DNA from: Chloroflexota bacterium
GTDB taxonomy: Bacteria; Chloroflexota; UBA11872; UBA12225
Assembly (NCBI GenBank): GCA_947446285.1
Contig: CANFGH010000014.1
Span: forward strand, 1 to 45,420
Direction: 5' to 3'
Length of the DNA: 45,420 nucleotides
In this document: positions 1 to 8,341 of the stretch, one piece after another
Layout of the letters: each line of letters begins with the position of its first letter
How positions within the stretch are numbered: the first letter of the stretch is position 1
Notes under the pieces: model-generated
Database searches by the model: none
What the model was told of the DNA's origin: nothing
The model's input: the letters and a program-made list of their open reading frames with translations, nothing else
Translations under genes and position numbers: made by a program

Positions 1-1
1 G

Positions 2-376
2 AAGGGCACGTCTTCTGGGCCCGACGCTCCCCAACTGTGGTTCCAGACCCCGATGTCGTCGTTGCTTGCCAACAGCACAGTCACGGTCCCGACATTGTCG
101 GTTTTCAACTTGTTGTGCACTGGACAGACCTGCACTGCTGCGGTTGGGGTTAGCCCTACGGCGAACGGGTGGTTCAGTGCCACATTGAGCCGGAATGGGT
201 TCAATCTCGCATCAAATGGGTCTATCAACAACGGATCAGGTTCGGCAACGTTCAGCACAGCGGCCACGGGTACATTCGCCCTGGATGTCACGGCGAATGT
301 GTATCCGCAGGACGGGAGCAACTGGTCACCGTTCACGGTTACGAGGCAGGTGACCGCCCCAGCTACCCAACAGTAA
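2..376 (+). CDS. C-terminal part of a secreted beta-rich protein (5' truncated)
   Basis: The reading frame is open back to the first base of the window, so the ATG at 53 is probably internal and the gene starts outside. The visible 124 residues are rich in Ser, Thr, Asn, Gly and Val with alternating hydrophobic residues and a Cys pair (LLCTGQTC). That is typical of an extracellular immunoglobulin-like or jelly-roll beta-sandwich domain. No catalytic motif is visible and I do not recognise a family. A short GC-rich hairpin at 389-418 follows the stop and would close this transcription unit. Confidence 0.6.
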   Translation, partial: KGTSSGPDAPQLWFQTPMSSLLANSTVTVPTLSVFNLLCTGQTCTAAVGVSPTANGWFSATLSRNGFNLASNGSINNGSGSATFSTAATGTFALDVTANVYPQDGSNWSPFTVTRQVTAPATQQ

Positions 377-388
377 TCGCATACATGT

Positions 389-418
389 CGGGGTCCCTTC
401 GTCTGGCCGGTGACCCCG
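389..418 (+). terminator. Hairpin after the first gene
   Basis: A 7-bp perfect stem (CGGGGTC at 389-395, GACCCCG at 412-418) with a 16-nt loop lies 13 nt after the stop codon. There is no T-run, so this is a stem-loop 3' end rather than a classical intrinsic terminator. Confidence 0.4.
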
Positions 419-511
419 CCTGCGTGTTCATTCACTTGTTAGCATCCCCGGAAACCGTTGCGCCCCCCACCGTCGTTGGTGGTCAGGACCGCACGGACTT
501 TCGGGGGGAAG

Positions 512-1939
512 ATGTCCGAACTGATTGAACGTGGCGTGGGTTCACGCCTGACACGGCGGGGTTCACTTTCAAGCTTGGCTGCGGTTTTCGGGGGATCGGC
601 AGTGCTTGCTGCCTGTGGTGGCGAGTCAGCCCCGGCAGCGGCTCCTACTGCAGCCAAGGCGGCCCCGACCGTGGCGGCCGCGGCGACGACCGCTCCAGCC
701 GCTACGGCAGCGCCGACCGCGGCTCCCAAGCCGGTAACGATCAAGGTCACGGCCCGAACCGTCTCCGAAGCAGAGATGTGGGACGTCCGCATCCCGATCT
801 TCCAGAAGGAAAACCCTGGGATCACTGTCGAGAAGGACCTGAACGACGGTGACATCATCGCCAAGATCACGACCCTGATCGCGGCCGGAAGCATCGGGGA
901 TGTCGTTCACACCCACCCGTCCCAGGCACAACCGCAGCGTCTCTACCTCGCGAAGTCGATGAAGGACCTTGACGCGCTCATCGCACGTGACAAGGTTGAC
1001 CTCAAGCAGTGGTATCCCGCGGCGATTGACGCCGGTCGGCTCGACGGCAAGGTCATCTCGCTCCCTTTCAAGGGGAAGATGGCTGCGGTCGCGTTCTTCT
1101 ACAACAAGTCGTTGTTCGATCAGGCGGGGGTCAAGGTTCCCGATGCCAATACGACGATGGCTGACATCATGGAGGCCGCGGTCAAACTGACCAAGCCTGA
1201 TGGGTCACAGTGGGGCATCGCCACCACCCTGCCGAAGGATTCGCGCACCCTCACTGGCACGTTGCGCCGGTGGAACGCGGAATTGCTCGACAAGGAAGCC
1301 AAAAAAGGCATGCTTGCGAGCACCGAGGCGGGAGCAGCGTTCGCGTGGTTCTACGATGCGTTCCACAAGCGCAAGGTGGCCGACCCGAAGGCGGATATCC
1401 AGAAGCTGTTCGTTGAGGGCAAGGCCGCGATGCTGATGAACCTCGACTTCAACGTGAAGACGGCGATTCAACCGGCCGCAAAGCAGTTTGGCTACGAGTA
1501 CAGCGCAATCCTTGCACCAAAGGGGCCGACGGGCCGACGTGGTGGCATCTGGGTACCGGATGCGCTGCAACTGTCGGCGACTTCGCCGAATCCCGACCAG
1601 GCCTGGAAAGTCCTGCAGTTCTTTACAAGCAAGGACACCGGTCTCGCCTTGGCGATGCAGAAGACCGGATCGACGACCCCTGGTGCGCGTCCCGACGTCT
1701 ACAACGATCCGAAGTTCGTGAACCACGAGATTTTCCCGAAGATCCTTCAGGAACTCGACCGGGATGCGAACGAACTCGGCGAGACCTACCAGGTGCCGGG
1801 GAACTACAAGATCACGGAGTTCAACAAGGCCCTCGGCGACGCGGTCAACAAGGTCTGGGAGAATCAGGGCGAACCGACACCGTCCTACCTGAAGGCGTTG
1901 AACGACGAATTGCAGAACATCCTCGACCTGCCCCGCTAG
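512..1939 (+). CDS. ABC-type sugar solute-binding lipoprotein (family 1)
   Basis: Extracellular substrate-binding protein of an ABC importer, most like the sugar-binding family 1 proteins; 475 residues is normal. The N-terminus carries a twin-arginine-like signal (TRRGSLS, Arg15-Arg16), a hydrophobic stretch and a lipobox ending at Cys35 (LAAC). An Ala/Pro/Thr linker of about 40 residues follows, then the two-lobed binding fold. I chose ATG 512 because a purine-rich ribosome site (GGGGGGAAG) precedes it; the longer frame begins at a TTG at 458 and would bury the signal peptide. No permease or ATPase gene lies next to it, so it is an orphan that must pair with components elsewhere. The ligand cannot be read from sequence. 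Confidence 0.9.
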   Translation: MSELIERGVGSRLTRRGSLSSLAAVFGGSAVLAACGGESAPAAAPTAAKAAPTVAAAATTAPAATAAPTAAPKPVTIKVTARTVSEAEMWDVRIPIFQKENPGITVEKDLNDGDIIAKITTLIAAGSIGDVVHTHPSQAQPQRLYLAKSMKDLDALIARDKVDLKQWYPAAIDAGRLDGKVISLPFKGKMAAVAFFYNKSLFDQAGVKVPDANTTMADIMEAAVKLTKPDGSQWGIATTLPKDSRTLTGTLRRWNAELLDKEAKKGMLASTEAGAAFAWFYDAFHKRKVADPKADIQKLFVEGKAAMLMNLDFNVKTAIQPAAKQFGYEYSAILAPKGPTGRRGGIWVPDALQLSATSPNPDQAWKVLQFFTSKDTGLALAMQKTGSTTPGARPDVYNDPKFVNHEIFPKILQELDRDANELGETYQVPGNYKITEFNKALGDAVNKVWENQGEPTPSYLKALNDELQNILDLPR

Positions 1940-1970
1940 GGGTCATCTGGTCTGGTGAACGTTGCGCGCT

Positions 1971-1998
1971 GGCCCCGGTCCGGGTTCGGATCGGGGCC
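1971..1998. terminator. Bidirectional hairpin between convergent genes
   Basis: A 12-bp stem (1971-1982 with 1987-1998, one G-U pair) with a 4-nt GGTT loop lies between the converging solute-binding-protein and oxidoreductase genes. It could end transcription from both sides. It lacks a T-tract. Confidence 0.55.
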
Positions 1999-2023
1999 TC
2001 GCTGCGTCTTGAAATGCGTCCGG

Positions 2024-3034
2024 TCACGGTGCGATGCGGACGACCAACTTCCCGAAGTTCTCACCGGAGAACAGGCGCATGAAGGCTCGGGGTGCGTTCG
2101 CAAGGCCGTCAACGATGTCCTCGCGGTACCGTAACTGCCCGGACTGGACGCGCGGGGCGACCTCGGCGAAAAATGCCGGGAATATCTCCGGGTGATCGGA
2201 GATGATGAACCCTTGCAGGGTGACCCGGTTGGAGAGGAGCGGTCCGAGATTCACGGGTGTCTGGTCCTCACCGTTGTAGCGGCTGATGAGGCCGCACAGG
2301 GGAATACGCGCTCCGTGGTTGAGGTTGGGCAGGACCGCGGCGAGAGTGGCTCCGCCAACATTCTCGAAGTAGATGTCGATCCCATCTGGACAAGCCTGCC
2401 GGAGGGCGTCCGAAAGTGACGCGACATCGTGCGACCGGTGATTGACGCAGGCATCGAAGCCGAGGTCATACACGGCGTGTGCGCACTTGGCATCGGACCC
2501 GGCGACGCCAACGACACGGCACCCGGCAAGGCGTGCAAGTTGTCCCACTACGCTCCCGACGGCACCGGTAGCTGCTCCGACGACGACGGTCTGGCCTGCC
2601 TGTGGCCGTCCGATCACATTCAGGCCGTACCACGCGGTGTGCCCGGGCATGCCGAGGACTCCGAGAGCAGTGCTGATCGGCGCCAGGCTCGCGTCGACAA
2701 CGCGGACGGATCGCGCATTGAGGACGGCGAACTCCTGCCAACCGCCACCGCCGGTCACGATGCTTCCGACGGCAATCGATGGGTCATTGGATGCGACCAC
2801 TTCGCCAACGGTGCCACCGGGCATGACGGCGTCGAGTGGGGTCGGAGCGGCGTACGACTTCCCGTCGTTCATGCGTCCCCGCATGTAGGGATCGAGCGAC
2901 AGGAAGTGTGTCCGGACGAGGAGTTCGCCCGGTCCGGGTTGGGGCACTGGAATCTCGACGATCGCGAAGTCTTCCGGTTGGGGCAACCCGTTTGGGCGTC
3001 GGCGGAGTTGGACCTGCCGGTTCATTGTGGTCAT
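2024..3034 (-). CDS. NADP-dependent MDR oxidoreductase (curcumin/prostaglandin reductase type)
   Basis: Zinc-independent medium-chain reductase that reduces alpha,beta-unsaturated ketones or aldehydes with NADPH. At 336 residues it fits the family of curcumin reductase and leukotriene B4 12-hydroxydehydrogenase. Visible signatures are the N-terminal GroES-like part with LSLDPYMRGRM, typical of this subfamily, the Rossmann turn AATGAVGSVVGQLA, and the FENVGG motif near the substrate pocket. The zinc-binding Cys/His of true alcohol dehydrogenases are absent. The start at 3034 is preferred over 3082 because GGAG lies about 11 nt upstream and homologous N-termini begin near the Gln-Val-Gln-Leu stretch. 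It diverges from the B12 import operon. Confidence 0.88.
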   Translation of the reverse strand: MTTMNRQVQLRRRPNGLPQPEDFAIVEIPVPQPGPGELLVRTHFLSLDPYMRGRMNDGKSYAAPTPLDAVMPGGTVGEVVASNDPSIAVGSIVTGGGGWQEFAVLNARSVRVVDASLAPISTALGVLGMPGHTAWYGLNVIGRPQAGQTVVVGAATGAVGSVVGQLARLAGCRVVGVAGSDAKCAHAVYDLGFDACVNHRSHDVASLSDALRQACPDGIDIYFENVGGATLAAVLPNLNHGARIPLCGLISRYNGEDQTPVNLGPLLSNRVTLQGFIISDHPEIFPAFFAEVAPRVQSGQLRYREDIVDGLANAPRAFMRLFSGENFGKLVVRIAP

Positions 3035-3099
3035 TGCTTTTGTCACTCCAGTGCAGTGTGCGGTCGGAGATGGACAGCGCAAGGCTGCGGTACCGGGTA

Positions 3100-3105
3100 T
3101 ATAGT
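3100..3105 (+). promoter_or_regulatory. -10 element of the B12 operon
   Basis: TATAGT matches the sigma-70 -10 consensus at five of six positions and places transcription start near 3112, exactly where the cobalamin riboswitch begins. I see no -35 hexamer at the normal distance. Confidence 0.5.
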
Positions 3106-3112
3106 CTCGGCA

Positions 3113-3298
3113 ATTGAATACACGTTGGTGGCTGTGTTGGCCACCTGCGCCATGGGTAATCGCTCCGGGGTCGGGGTGAGACGTGGGGGAAGTCGGTCAA
3201 ATGCCGACGCTGTCCCGCAACTGTAGTGCGATCGTGGTGGGAGCTGTCGGGTGTCCGTCATGCTGACCGCGGTGCAAAGTCAGGTTACCCATCCCATG
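3113..3298 (+). promoter_or_regulatory. Cobalamin (B12) riboswitch
   Basis: The conserved core is readable in order: the 5' TTGGTGGC helix strand near 3125; the GGGGGAA turn at 3185-3191; a CGGTC...GCCGAC element; the strongly conserved CCCGCAACTGTAG near 3214-3226; and the B12 box (AAGTCAGGTTACC) near 3277-3289. These match the known consensus order of cobalamin riboswitches. The element ends about 40 nt before the btuC start, so repression is likely by attenuation or by masking the translation start. It identifies the downstream FecCD-type transporter as a B12 or corrinoid importer rather than an iron-siderophore one. Confidence 0.87.
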
Positions 3299-3338
3299 GC
3301 ACGCTGCGTACCTTCGCGAGAAAGGATCGACGCTGCAC

Positions 3339-4511
3339 ATGGACACTGCATTGCCGTCCGCTGTGTTCCCCGTACCTGGCATTCCTCGACGCCATGTCTG
3401 GTGGCCCGCAGATCCACGCCAGATTTATAGACGCTTTGGTTTGGCGGTACCGACGTTCAGCCTGTCCGTCCTGCTCTGCATTGGCCTCGTAGGGGCCGTT
3501 GTCGCCGGTGTTGCGTGGGGCGCGGTGGTGATCCCGATCCACGTGGTCGTTGGGGTGATCTCCAACCACCTTGGCCTGACCAGTGTCGTGCCCACCTGGA
3601 CGACCGCGCAAGACGCCATCGTGTGGCAAGTCCGGTTTCCACGGGTTCTCGGTGCCGCGCTTGCCGGCAGCGCCCTTGCAACCAGTGGGGCACTTTTCCA
3701 GGGGCTGTTCCGGAACCCGATGGCCGATCCCTTCGTCCTAGGGATTTCCTCCGGGGCGGCGTTCGGGGCGACCCTCGCGCTGCTCGTCGGGCCGGCGGCG
3801 GGTCTCGCGGCGGTCGGCATCCTCGCCCCGACGGCGGCGGGCTTGCAGGCGATGTTCGTACCGGCGGCTGGTGCGGTCGGTGCGGTCGCGACGGCCTTCG
3901 TGGTCTTCCGGATCTCCCGACGAGGCGCAGGCTTTCTGCTGACCGACCTGTTGCTGGCGGGCTTTGCCGTCGGGTCGATGTTGACCGCGGCAACGACCGC
4001 GGTGCTGGTGCTGAACGACCAGATGGGGGTGCGGATCCGCCTTGTCTTCTCGTGGCTGGCCGGTGGCATCGCGGTCAACGGCTGGGGGCACCTTGCCGTC
4101 GCCGCGCCGGTCGTCCTAGTTGGCCTCTTCGTCGCGTACGCCCTTGCGCATTGGCTTGACCCGTTGGTCCTTGGTGAGGCGGGTGCGGCAAGCGTCGGCG
4201 TGCCGGTGGCGATGACCATCCGGGTAACGCTCGCGACTGGTGCGATCCTGTCGGCTTCGGCCGTGACGCTTGGAGGCCTGATTGGCTTCGTCGGTCTGTT
4301 GGTACCACACATGCTGAGACGCTTGACTGGACCTTCGAACCGACGGCTTGTGCCGGCGTGTGCCTTCGGTGGGGGCGCCTTTCTCGTGACTGCCGACCTG
4401 TTGGCGCGCTTCGTCTTGGCGCCTGTCGAGTTGCCGGTGGGCATCCTCACCGCAATGGTCGGTGGGCCGGCCTTCCTGGCAATCTTGCGTCGTGCTAGGC
4501 GGGCAAGCTGA
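3339..4511 (+). CDS. btuC: Vitamin B12 ABC transporter permease BtuC (FecCD family)
   Basis: Integral membrane permease of the B12 importer. The 390 residues contain about ten hydrophobic helices. Family signatures include RFPRVLGAALAGSALATSG, the FQGLFRNPMADPFVLGISSG loop typical of FecCD permeases, and GLIGFVGLLVPHMLRR near the C-terminus, which contacts the ATPase. The N-terminus is about 40 residues longer than usual. ATG 3339 has a weak AAAGGA site about 12 nt upstream. The gene sits directly behind a cobalamin riboswitch and overlaps the next gene by one base (TGATG), so the three genes form one translationally coupled operon. The assignment to B12 rather than iron-siderophore rests on the riboswitch. 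Confidence 0.9.
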   Translation: MDTALPSAVFPVPGIPRRHVWWPADPRQIYRRFGLAVPTFSLSVLLCIGLVGAVVAGVAWGAVVIPIHVVVGVISNHLGLTSVVPTWTTAQDAIVWQVRFPRVLGAALAGSALATSGALFQGLFRNPMADPFVLGISSGAAFGATLALLVGPAAGLAAVGILAPTAAGLQAMFVPAAGAVGAVATAFVVFRISRRGAGFLLTDLLLAGFAVGSMLTAATTAVLVLNDQMGVRIRLVFSWLAGGIAVNGWGHLAVAAPVVLVGLFVAYALAHWLDPLVLGEAGAASVGVPVAMTIRVTLATGAILSASAVTLGGLIGFVGLLVPHMLRRLTGPSNRRLVPACAFGGGAFLVTADLLARFVLAPVELPVGILTAMVGGPAFLAILRRARRAS

Positions 4512-5353
4512 TGGCAGGGGCCAATAGCGCGCGTGTTCCCCGTGGCTTTCGCCTGGAGGGTGTCGTTGCCAGTTACGACACGTCTGGCGCCAAGGCGTTG
4601 TGTGGCGTCTCTCTTGCGATTGAACCGGGTGAGTTCGTGGCCGTGGTCGGTCCGAACGGGGCCGGCAAGTCGACGCTTCTCCAAGTGTTGGCCGGATTGG
4701 TGAAACCGTCGCGGGGCACGGTGACCCTCGATGGTGTGGCGTTGCGGGACCATCGACGTCGCGACCTTGCGCGGCGCATCGCATGGTTGCCGCAGCGACT
4801 CGATCCGGCCTTTGATATCACGGTCGAGGGTCTCGTTGCCCTCGGGCGCACCCCCCATCGGTCACTGTGGGGCGGTGACGACCATGCCGACCGGCTTGCC
4901 ATCGACGGTGCCCTGGCGGCGACCGACACCACCGAATTCCGCGACCGCCTCGTGCAGGAACTCTCAGGCGGCGAACGGCAACGCGTCGCCTTGGCGATGT
5001 CGCTTGCCCAGATGCCAGAAGTCCTTCTCTTGGACGAACCGACGACCCACCTCGATCCGGCACACGCGCAAGGCCTCCTCGACGTCGTGGCGCGCAAGCA
5101 CCGCGACGAAGGCCTGACCGTAGTTGCCGTGTTCCACGACCTGAACCTCGCGGCGTTGGCGGCGGGCCGGGTGGTCGTCATCGATGGCGGACTTGTGGTT
5201 GCCGATGGTCCGCCCGCCCTCGCCCTCGCCCCAAGCGTGCTGGCCCAAACCTTTGGGCCGGTCATGCATACCGTGACGCACCCCGTTGTTGGGGTGGCGC
5301 AGGTTCTGCCTGCGCGTGCCCCCCTTGCATGCTTGCGTCTGGAGATTTCCTGA
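4511..5353 (+). CDS. btuD: Vitamin B12 ABC transporter ATPase BtuD
   Basis: Cytoplasmic ATP-hydrolysing subunit of the corrinoid importer, 280 residues. All ABC motifs are present in order: Walker A GPNGAGKS (47-54), a Q-loop in the WLPQR segment (about 93-96), signature LSGGERQR (151-158), Walker B VLLLDEPT (171-178) and the switch histidine in VFHDLN (about 209). Start and stop are shared with its neighbours through TGATG overlaps on both sides, which argues for 1:1 coupled synthesis with BtuC and BtuF. The C-terminal 40 residues are typical of the FecE/BtuD group. Confidence 0.93.
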   Translation: MAGANSARVPRGFRLEGVVASYDTSGAKALCGVSLAIEPGEFVAVVGPNGAGKSTLLQVLAGLVKPSRGTVTLDGVALRDHRRRDLARRIAWLPQRLDPAFDITVEGLVALGRTPHRSLWGGDDHADRLAIDGALAATDTTEFRDRLVQELSGGERQRVALAMSLAQMPEVLLLDEPTTHLDPAHAQGLLDVVARKHRDEGLTVVAVFHDLNLAALAAGRVVVIDGGLVVADGPPALALAPSVLAQTFGPVMHTVTHPVVGVAQVLPARAPLACLRLEIS

Positions 5354-6366
5354 TGAACGTTGAGAACCGTCGCGGCGCGCTTGCGTCGCTGGTGCGCACG
5401 CTTGCCGTCGCACTCGCCTTGTTGTTGCCTACCCCCGCCGTTCTTGCCGACCGTGCGCCGATTGCGCCAGCCCCATCAGTGGCCAGTGTCCTCGGCGCGA
5501 CAACCTATCCCCTGTCGCTGGTAGATGACGACGGGCGTGCCGTCATGATCGCAAAGGAACCGCGTCGCATCGTGTCAGCCGCGCCAAGCACCACCGAGAT
5601 TGTGTTTGCAGTGGGTCTTGGCGACCGCGTGGTTGGGGTGACCGACTTCTGCGACTACCCTGAAGCCGCGCAGTCCGCGCCGAAGATTGGCGGGTTCAAG
5701 CCGAACCTTGAGGCGATCATCGGGGCGCAACCCGATCTGGTGCTCGCCGTGCGTGGCTTCCCGGCTGACATCATTGCCAACCTTGAGGCTTTGAAGGTGC
5801 CGGTGGTGATTCTGAACCCGGTGGACTTCGCAGGCGTACTGGCGAACGTCGAGACGGTCGGGAACATCGGCAATTCGCGCGATGCGTCGGCGACGTTGGT
5901 GACGTCGTTGCGTCAACGCTGGGATGCCGTCGAAGCAAAGGCGAAGGGGGCGTCCGGTCGCCCCCATGTGCTCTTTGAGATTGACGCCTCTTACCCGGGA
6001 AGCATCATGGCTGCCGGGCCGGGCACCTTCATCGACGCAATGCTGCAGGCGGTGGGCGCTGACAACGCCGTGGCGCCAGTGGCCGCGGGGATGCAGTACC
6101 CAAGTGTCAGCGACGAGGCGGTGCTTGGCCTCGCGCCGGAGATGGTAATCCTCGGCGATGCGCCATACGGCGAGAGCGTCGAGGCGGTGGCGGCGCGGCC
6201 AGGGTGGGACGTCGTTCCTGCGGTGCGCAATGGCCGCGTGGTGGCGCTGAGCCAACGTGAGGTCGACGTGACGAGTAGGCCGGGACCGCGGATCGTCGAC
6301 GGACTTGAGGCGGTCGCGCGCGTAGTGCGCCCGGAGCTCTTCGGGCCGTCCGACACCGCACGCTAG
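5353..6366 (+). CDS. btuF: Cobalamin-binding protein BtuF
   Basis: Extracytoplasmic ligand-binding subunit of the B12 importer, 337 residues. After an Arg-rich N-terminus and a hydrophobic segment, a signal peptidase I site is likely at AVLA-D (about residue 33). The mature part starts with RRIVSAAPSTTEIVFAVGLG and GVTDFCDYP, characteristic of the BtuF/FepB fold with two lobes joined by a helix. The start at 5353 overlaps the btuD stop (TGATG) and has GGAG eight bases upstream; a longer frame from 5329 has neither. Unlike the solute-binding proteins at 512 and 25321 it has no lipobox cysteine, so it is not lipid-anchored by the usual route. Confidence 0.88.
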   Translation: MNVENRRGALASLVRTLAVALALLLPTPAVLADRAPIAPAPSVASVLGATTYPLSLVDDDGRAVMIAKEPRRIVSAAPSTTEIVFAVGLGDRVVGVTDFCDYPEAAQSAPKIGGFKPNLEAIIGAQPDLVLAVRGFPADIIANLEALKVPVVILNPVDFAGVLANVETVGNIGNSRDASATLVTSLRQRWDAVEAKAKGASGRPHVLFEIDASYPGSIMAAGPGTFIDAMLQAVGADNAVAPVAAGMQYPSVSDEAVLGLAPEMVILGDAPYGESVEAVAARPGWDVVPAVRNGRVVALSQREVDVTSRPGPRIVDGLEAVARVVRPELFGPSDTAR

Positions 6367-6388
6367 CGTCGGCGCGGTGTGGCGCGCG

Positions 6389-6865
6389 TCAGGACCACCG
6401 AGCGAGGCGGTGGCGGACACGTGCCACACCGCGATACCCGAGGTGGGCGACCTGCCGGATACCCGGCAGCGTCATGGCCCGCCCAAGGAGTGCGAGGCGC
6501 GGTGACTCCCGTAACAGGCGCGCGATGGCATCGGCCCCGCCCCATTCACGTCCGGTGCGATCGCGCACGATGATTTCCCCGGACGTGCGTACCGGATTCA
6601 GTCCCCACGCGTGATGGGCATCCGGCAAAGCGGTCGAAACGGTTCTGACCGTGTCCCCAAGATGGCGCCCGATAAGGCTTGCCTGGCTCGTACAGAACGC
6701 ACATGTTCCGTCGTAGAAGACGGTCAGGCTCGCGCCGTCATCGGGGCTGGTATGTAGTCCGAACGGTGCGTTCCCACCCGCCGCTTGGCAGGTGGGAACC
6801 GTTGCTTCGGGGTACTCGGTGTCCGCCCTGGGCACCGGACCCTGATCAGTGATTTTTACCGGCAT
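6389..6865 (-). CDS. DCC-family thiol-disulfide oxidoreductase (DUF393)
   Basis: Small thioredoxin-fold-like protein, 158 residues from ATG 6865. The family hallmark is LTVFYDGTCAFC, with Cys55 and Cys58 in a CxxC motif after the conserved Asp. The C-terminal half has the hydrophobic and Arg pattern of DCC proteins. The longer frame running to 7216 is antisense-like low-complexity sequence overlapping the upstream gene and is not credible. ATG 6865 overlaps the 3' end of the DUF3500 gene by 20 nt, implying coupled translation. No strong ribosome site is visible, which fits coupling. It converges on btuF with a 22-nt gap. Confidence 0.8.
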   Translation of the reverse strand: MPVKITDQGPVPRADTEYPEATVPTCQAAGGNAPFGLHTSPDDGASLTVFYDGTCAFCTSQASLIGRHLGDTVRTVSTALPDAHHAWGLNPVRTSGEIIVRDRTGREWGGADAIARLLRESPRLALLGRAMTLPGIRQVAHLGYRGVARVRHRLARWS

Positions 6866-8006
6866 GGTCATCGTGGTCGTGCGAGTGGTCGGCATGATCC
6901 TCGGGGCCATGTCCGTGCGAACCGTGGTCGCCATGGGCGTGGTCGCTCTGGTCCCCGTGGCGCCTCTCGGCGTAGTGGTTTGCCAGGAGGTCGTCGCCCC
7001 ACTCGGCGTCGAAGTCGCGCCAGACGGTGTGGATGTGGTTGGCACCATTCTGGGTGTTGTCGTACTCGACCAGGAACCCTGGTCCCTGAAGCCGGTAATA
7101 GTGGGGGTCACCGACATGTTCGCCACCGGCCCACCCGAAGTGGATGTGTCCCGTGCCATCGCGGGCGATGCGGTCCAGTTGGTGGTCGGCGAGGGCTTCG
7201 GGCATACGCCGGGCATACGTCTCGATGATGGTGTGCAGCAGATGCTGCTGCTCCTCGGTCATGGATGACGCGGCGAGGCCGATGGCCGTTTCCCGGGTGA
7301 CGTTCCGTTGAAAGGTAGTCAGGATGTCGCGGGGTGCCTCAGGGAGGATGATTGCGCGGTGACGTTGCGCTTGATCAAGCATTGTGACGAGGCGTCGACC
7401 GAGGTCTTCCTCGAGTGCGAGGACGCGGAACCCGGCCATTCCGGCGAGGCCGGAATCGGCCAGGCCGTGCGCCGGGACCTTCCCGGGGTTTGATCCGAAG
7501 AACTGGGGAGCACTGGCGATACCGCCGGCAATGAGGAAGTTCAGGGAGATGTGGTGGCCTTCGACGCGCCACCCCCACGGTTCGGTGTCTGACGGGGTGC
7601 CGAATACCGTGAAGTGATAGAGATCAGGGTCGCGCGGGTTCGTCCGTGCCGGACCCTCGAGTTCCGCGAGGACCGCTTCGAGGGACATGATGGCGAGGGC
7701 TTGACCATAGGCGCGTTCGCTCAGGCCGGTTGCAAGGAAGCGGAACGCGAGTTTCTGCTGTCCGCCACTGAGTTCACGCAGGGATAATCCGGATCGGGTG
7801 CGCGGGATGTAGTGCCAGTTCTTCCGCTCATCATCGGCAACGGTGTAGACGGCGTGGCTCCGCTGACCGGGCGTCAGTGACGACAGCCAGGTGGTGGCTG
7901 CCTCGCCCATGCGGTGTGCCAGGGCGGAGAGTGGGCTGATGGTGGCACTCGACCGATGGGTGTGCGCCCAGGTAGGGGAAGAATGATTGCTCGCGGGAGA
8001 TTTCAT
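6846..8006 (-). CDS. DUF3500 protein with histidine-rich C-terminal tail
   Basis: A 386-residue protein of the DUF3500 family, whose biochemical role is unknown to me. Visible family features are the LSLRELSGGQQKLAFRFLAT segment, WGWRVEGHHISLNFL with FFGSNP, and the C-terminal HIHFGWAGGEH and HTVWRDFDAEWG stretches. The last 43 residues carry 13 histidines interspersed with Asp and Gly, which looks like a metal-binding or metal-buffering tail. ATG 8006 follows a good GAGAGGA ribosome site. The gene overlaps the downstream DCC thiol-disulfide gene by 20 nt, so the two are probably made together. There is no clear signal peptide. Confidence 0.82.
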   Translation of the reverse strand: MKSPASNHSSPTWAHTHRSSATISPLSALAHRMGEAATTWLSSLTPGQRSHAVYTVADDERKNWHYIPRTRSGLSLRELSGGQQKLAFRFLATGLSERAYGQALAIMSLEAVLAELEGPARTNPRDPDLYHFTVFGTPSDTEPWGWRVEGHHISLNFLIAGGIASAPQFFGSNPGKVPAHGLADSGLAGMAGFRVLALEEDLGRRLVTMLDQAQRHRAIILPEAPRDILTTFQRNVTRETAIGLAASSMTEEQQHLLHTIIETYARRMPEALADHQLDRIARDGTGHIHFGWAGGEHVGDPHYYRLQGPGFLVEYDNTQNGANHIHTVWRDFDAEWGDDLLANHYAERRHGDQSDHAHGDHGSHGHGPEDHADHSHDHDDHAGKNH

Positions 8007-8341
8007 CCGCGCGTCCTCTCGTGATTGGGGTACTCGGTTAGGAAAACCAGTCTACCCGAGCAACAGCCGGGCCAGCGCAGGTGCGGTGCCTTCGAGCCCG
8101 GTCCTGCCGGCGAGGGCGCTGGAGATCCCCCGGTGGGTGGGCGTGACTGATCGCACCGGCGGTGGCATTTCCGAGGGGCGTGTGTGACCGATTGCCTCGG
8201 CATCCGTATTGTGGCGCGGCCTGCTATGTTCATGAGGCATTCATACTTGCGAACGGTTCCCAACGGAACATCGGCCAATCCCCATCCCAATGCACCAGAT
8301 GTATTTGCGATTTGCTTAGCACGCACTGGAGGATCGACGGC
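8007..8341. other. Divergent intergenic region
   Basis: A 335-bp stretch between two divergently transcribed genes must hold both promoters, but I cannot place convincing -35/-10 pairs. The only clear structure is an inverted repeat, GTTCC-N4-GGAAC, at 8256-8269, about 70 nt before the plus-strand start. Short frames here look non-coding. Confidence 0.4.

Noticed and set aside
3425-4858. Long 477-residue minus-strand frame opposite btuC/btuD
   Set aside because: Composition is Thr/Arg/Pro-rich with no family motif, and it lies antisense to genes with clear domain signatures; a high-GC shadow frame.
8052-8240. 62-residue minus-strand frame in the DUF3500/MBL divergent gap
   Set aside because: No ribosome site, no homologous look, and it would run against the expected promoters; not called as a gene.
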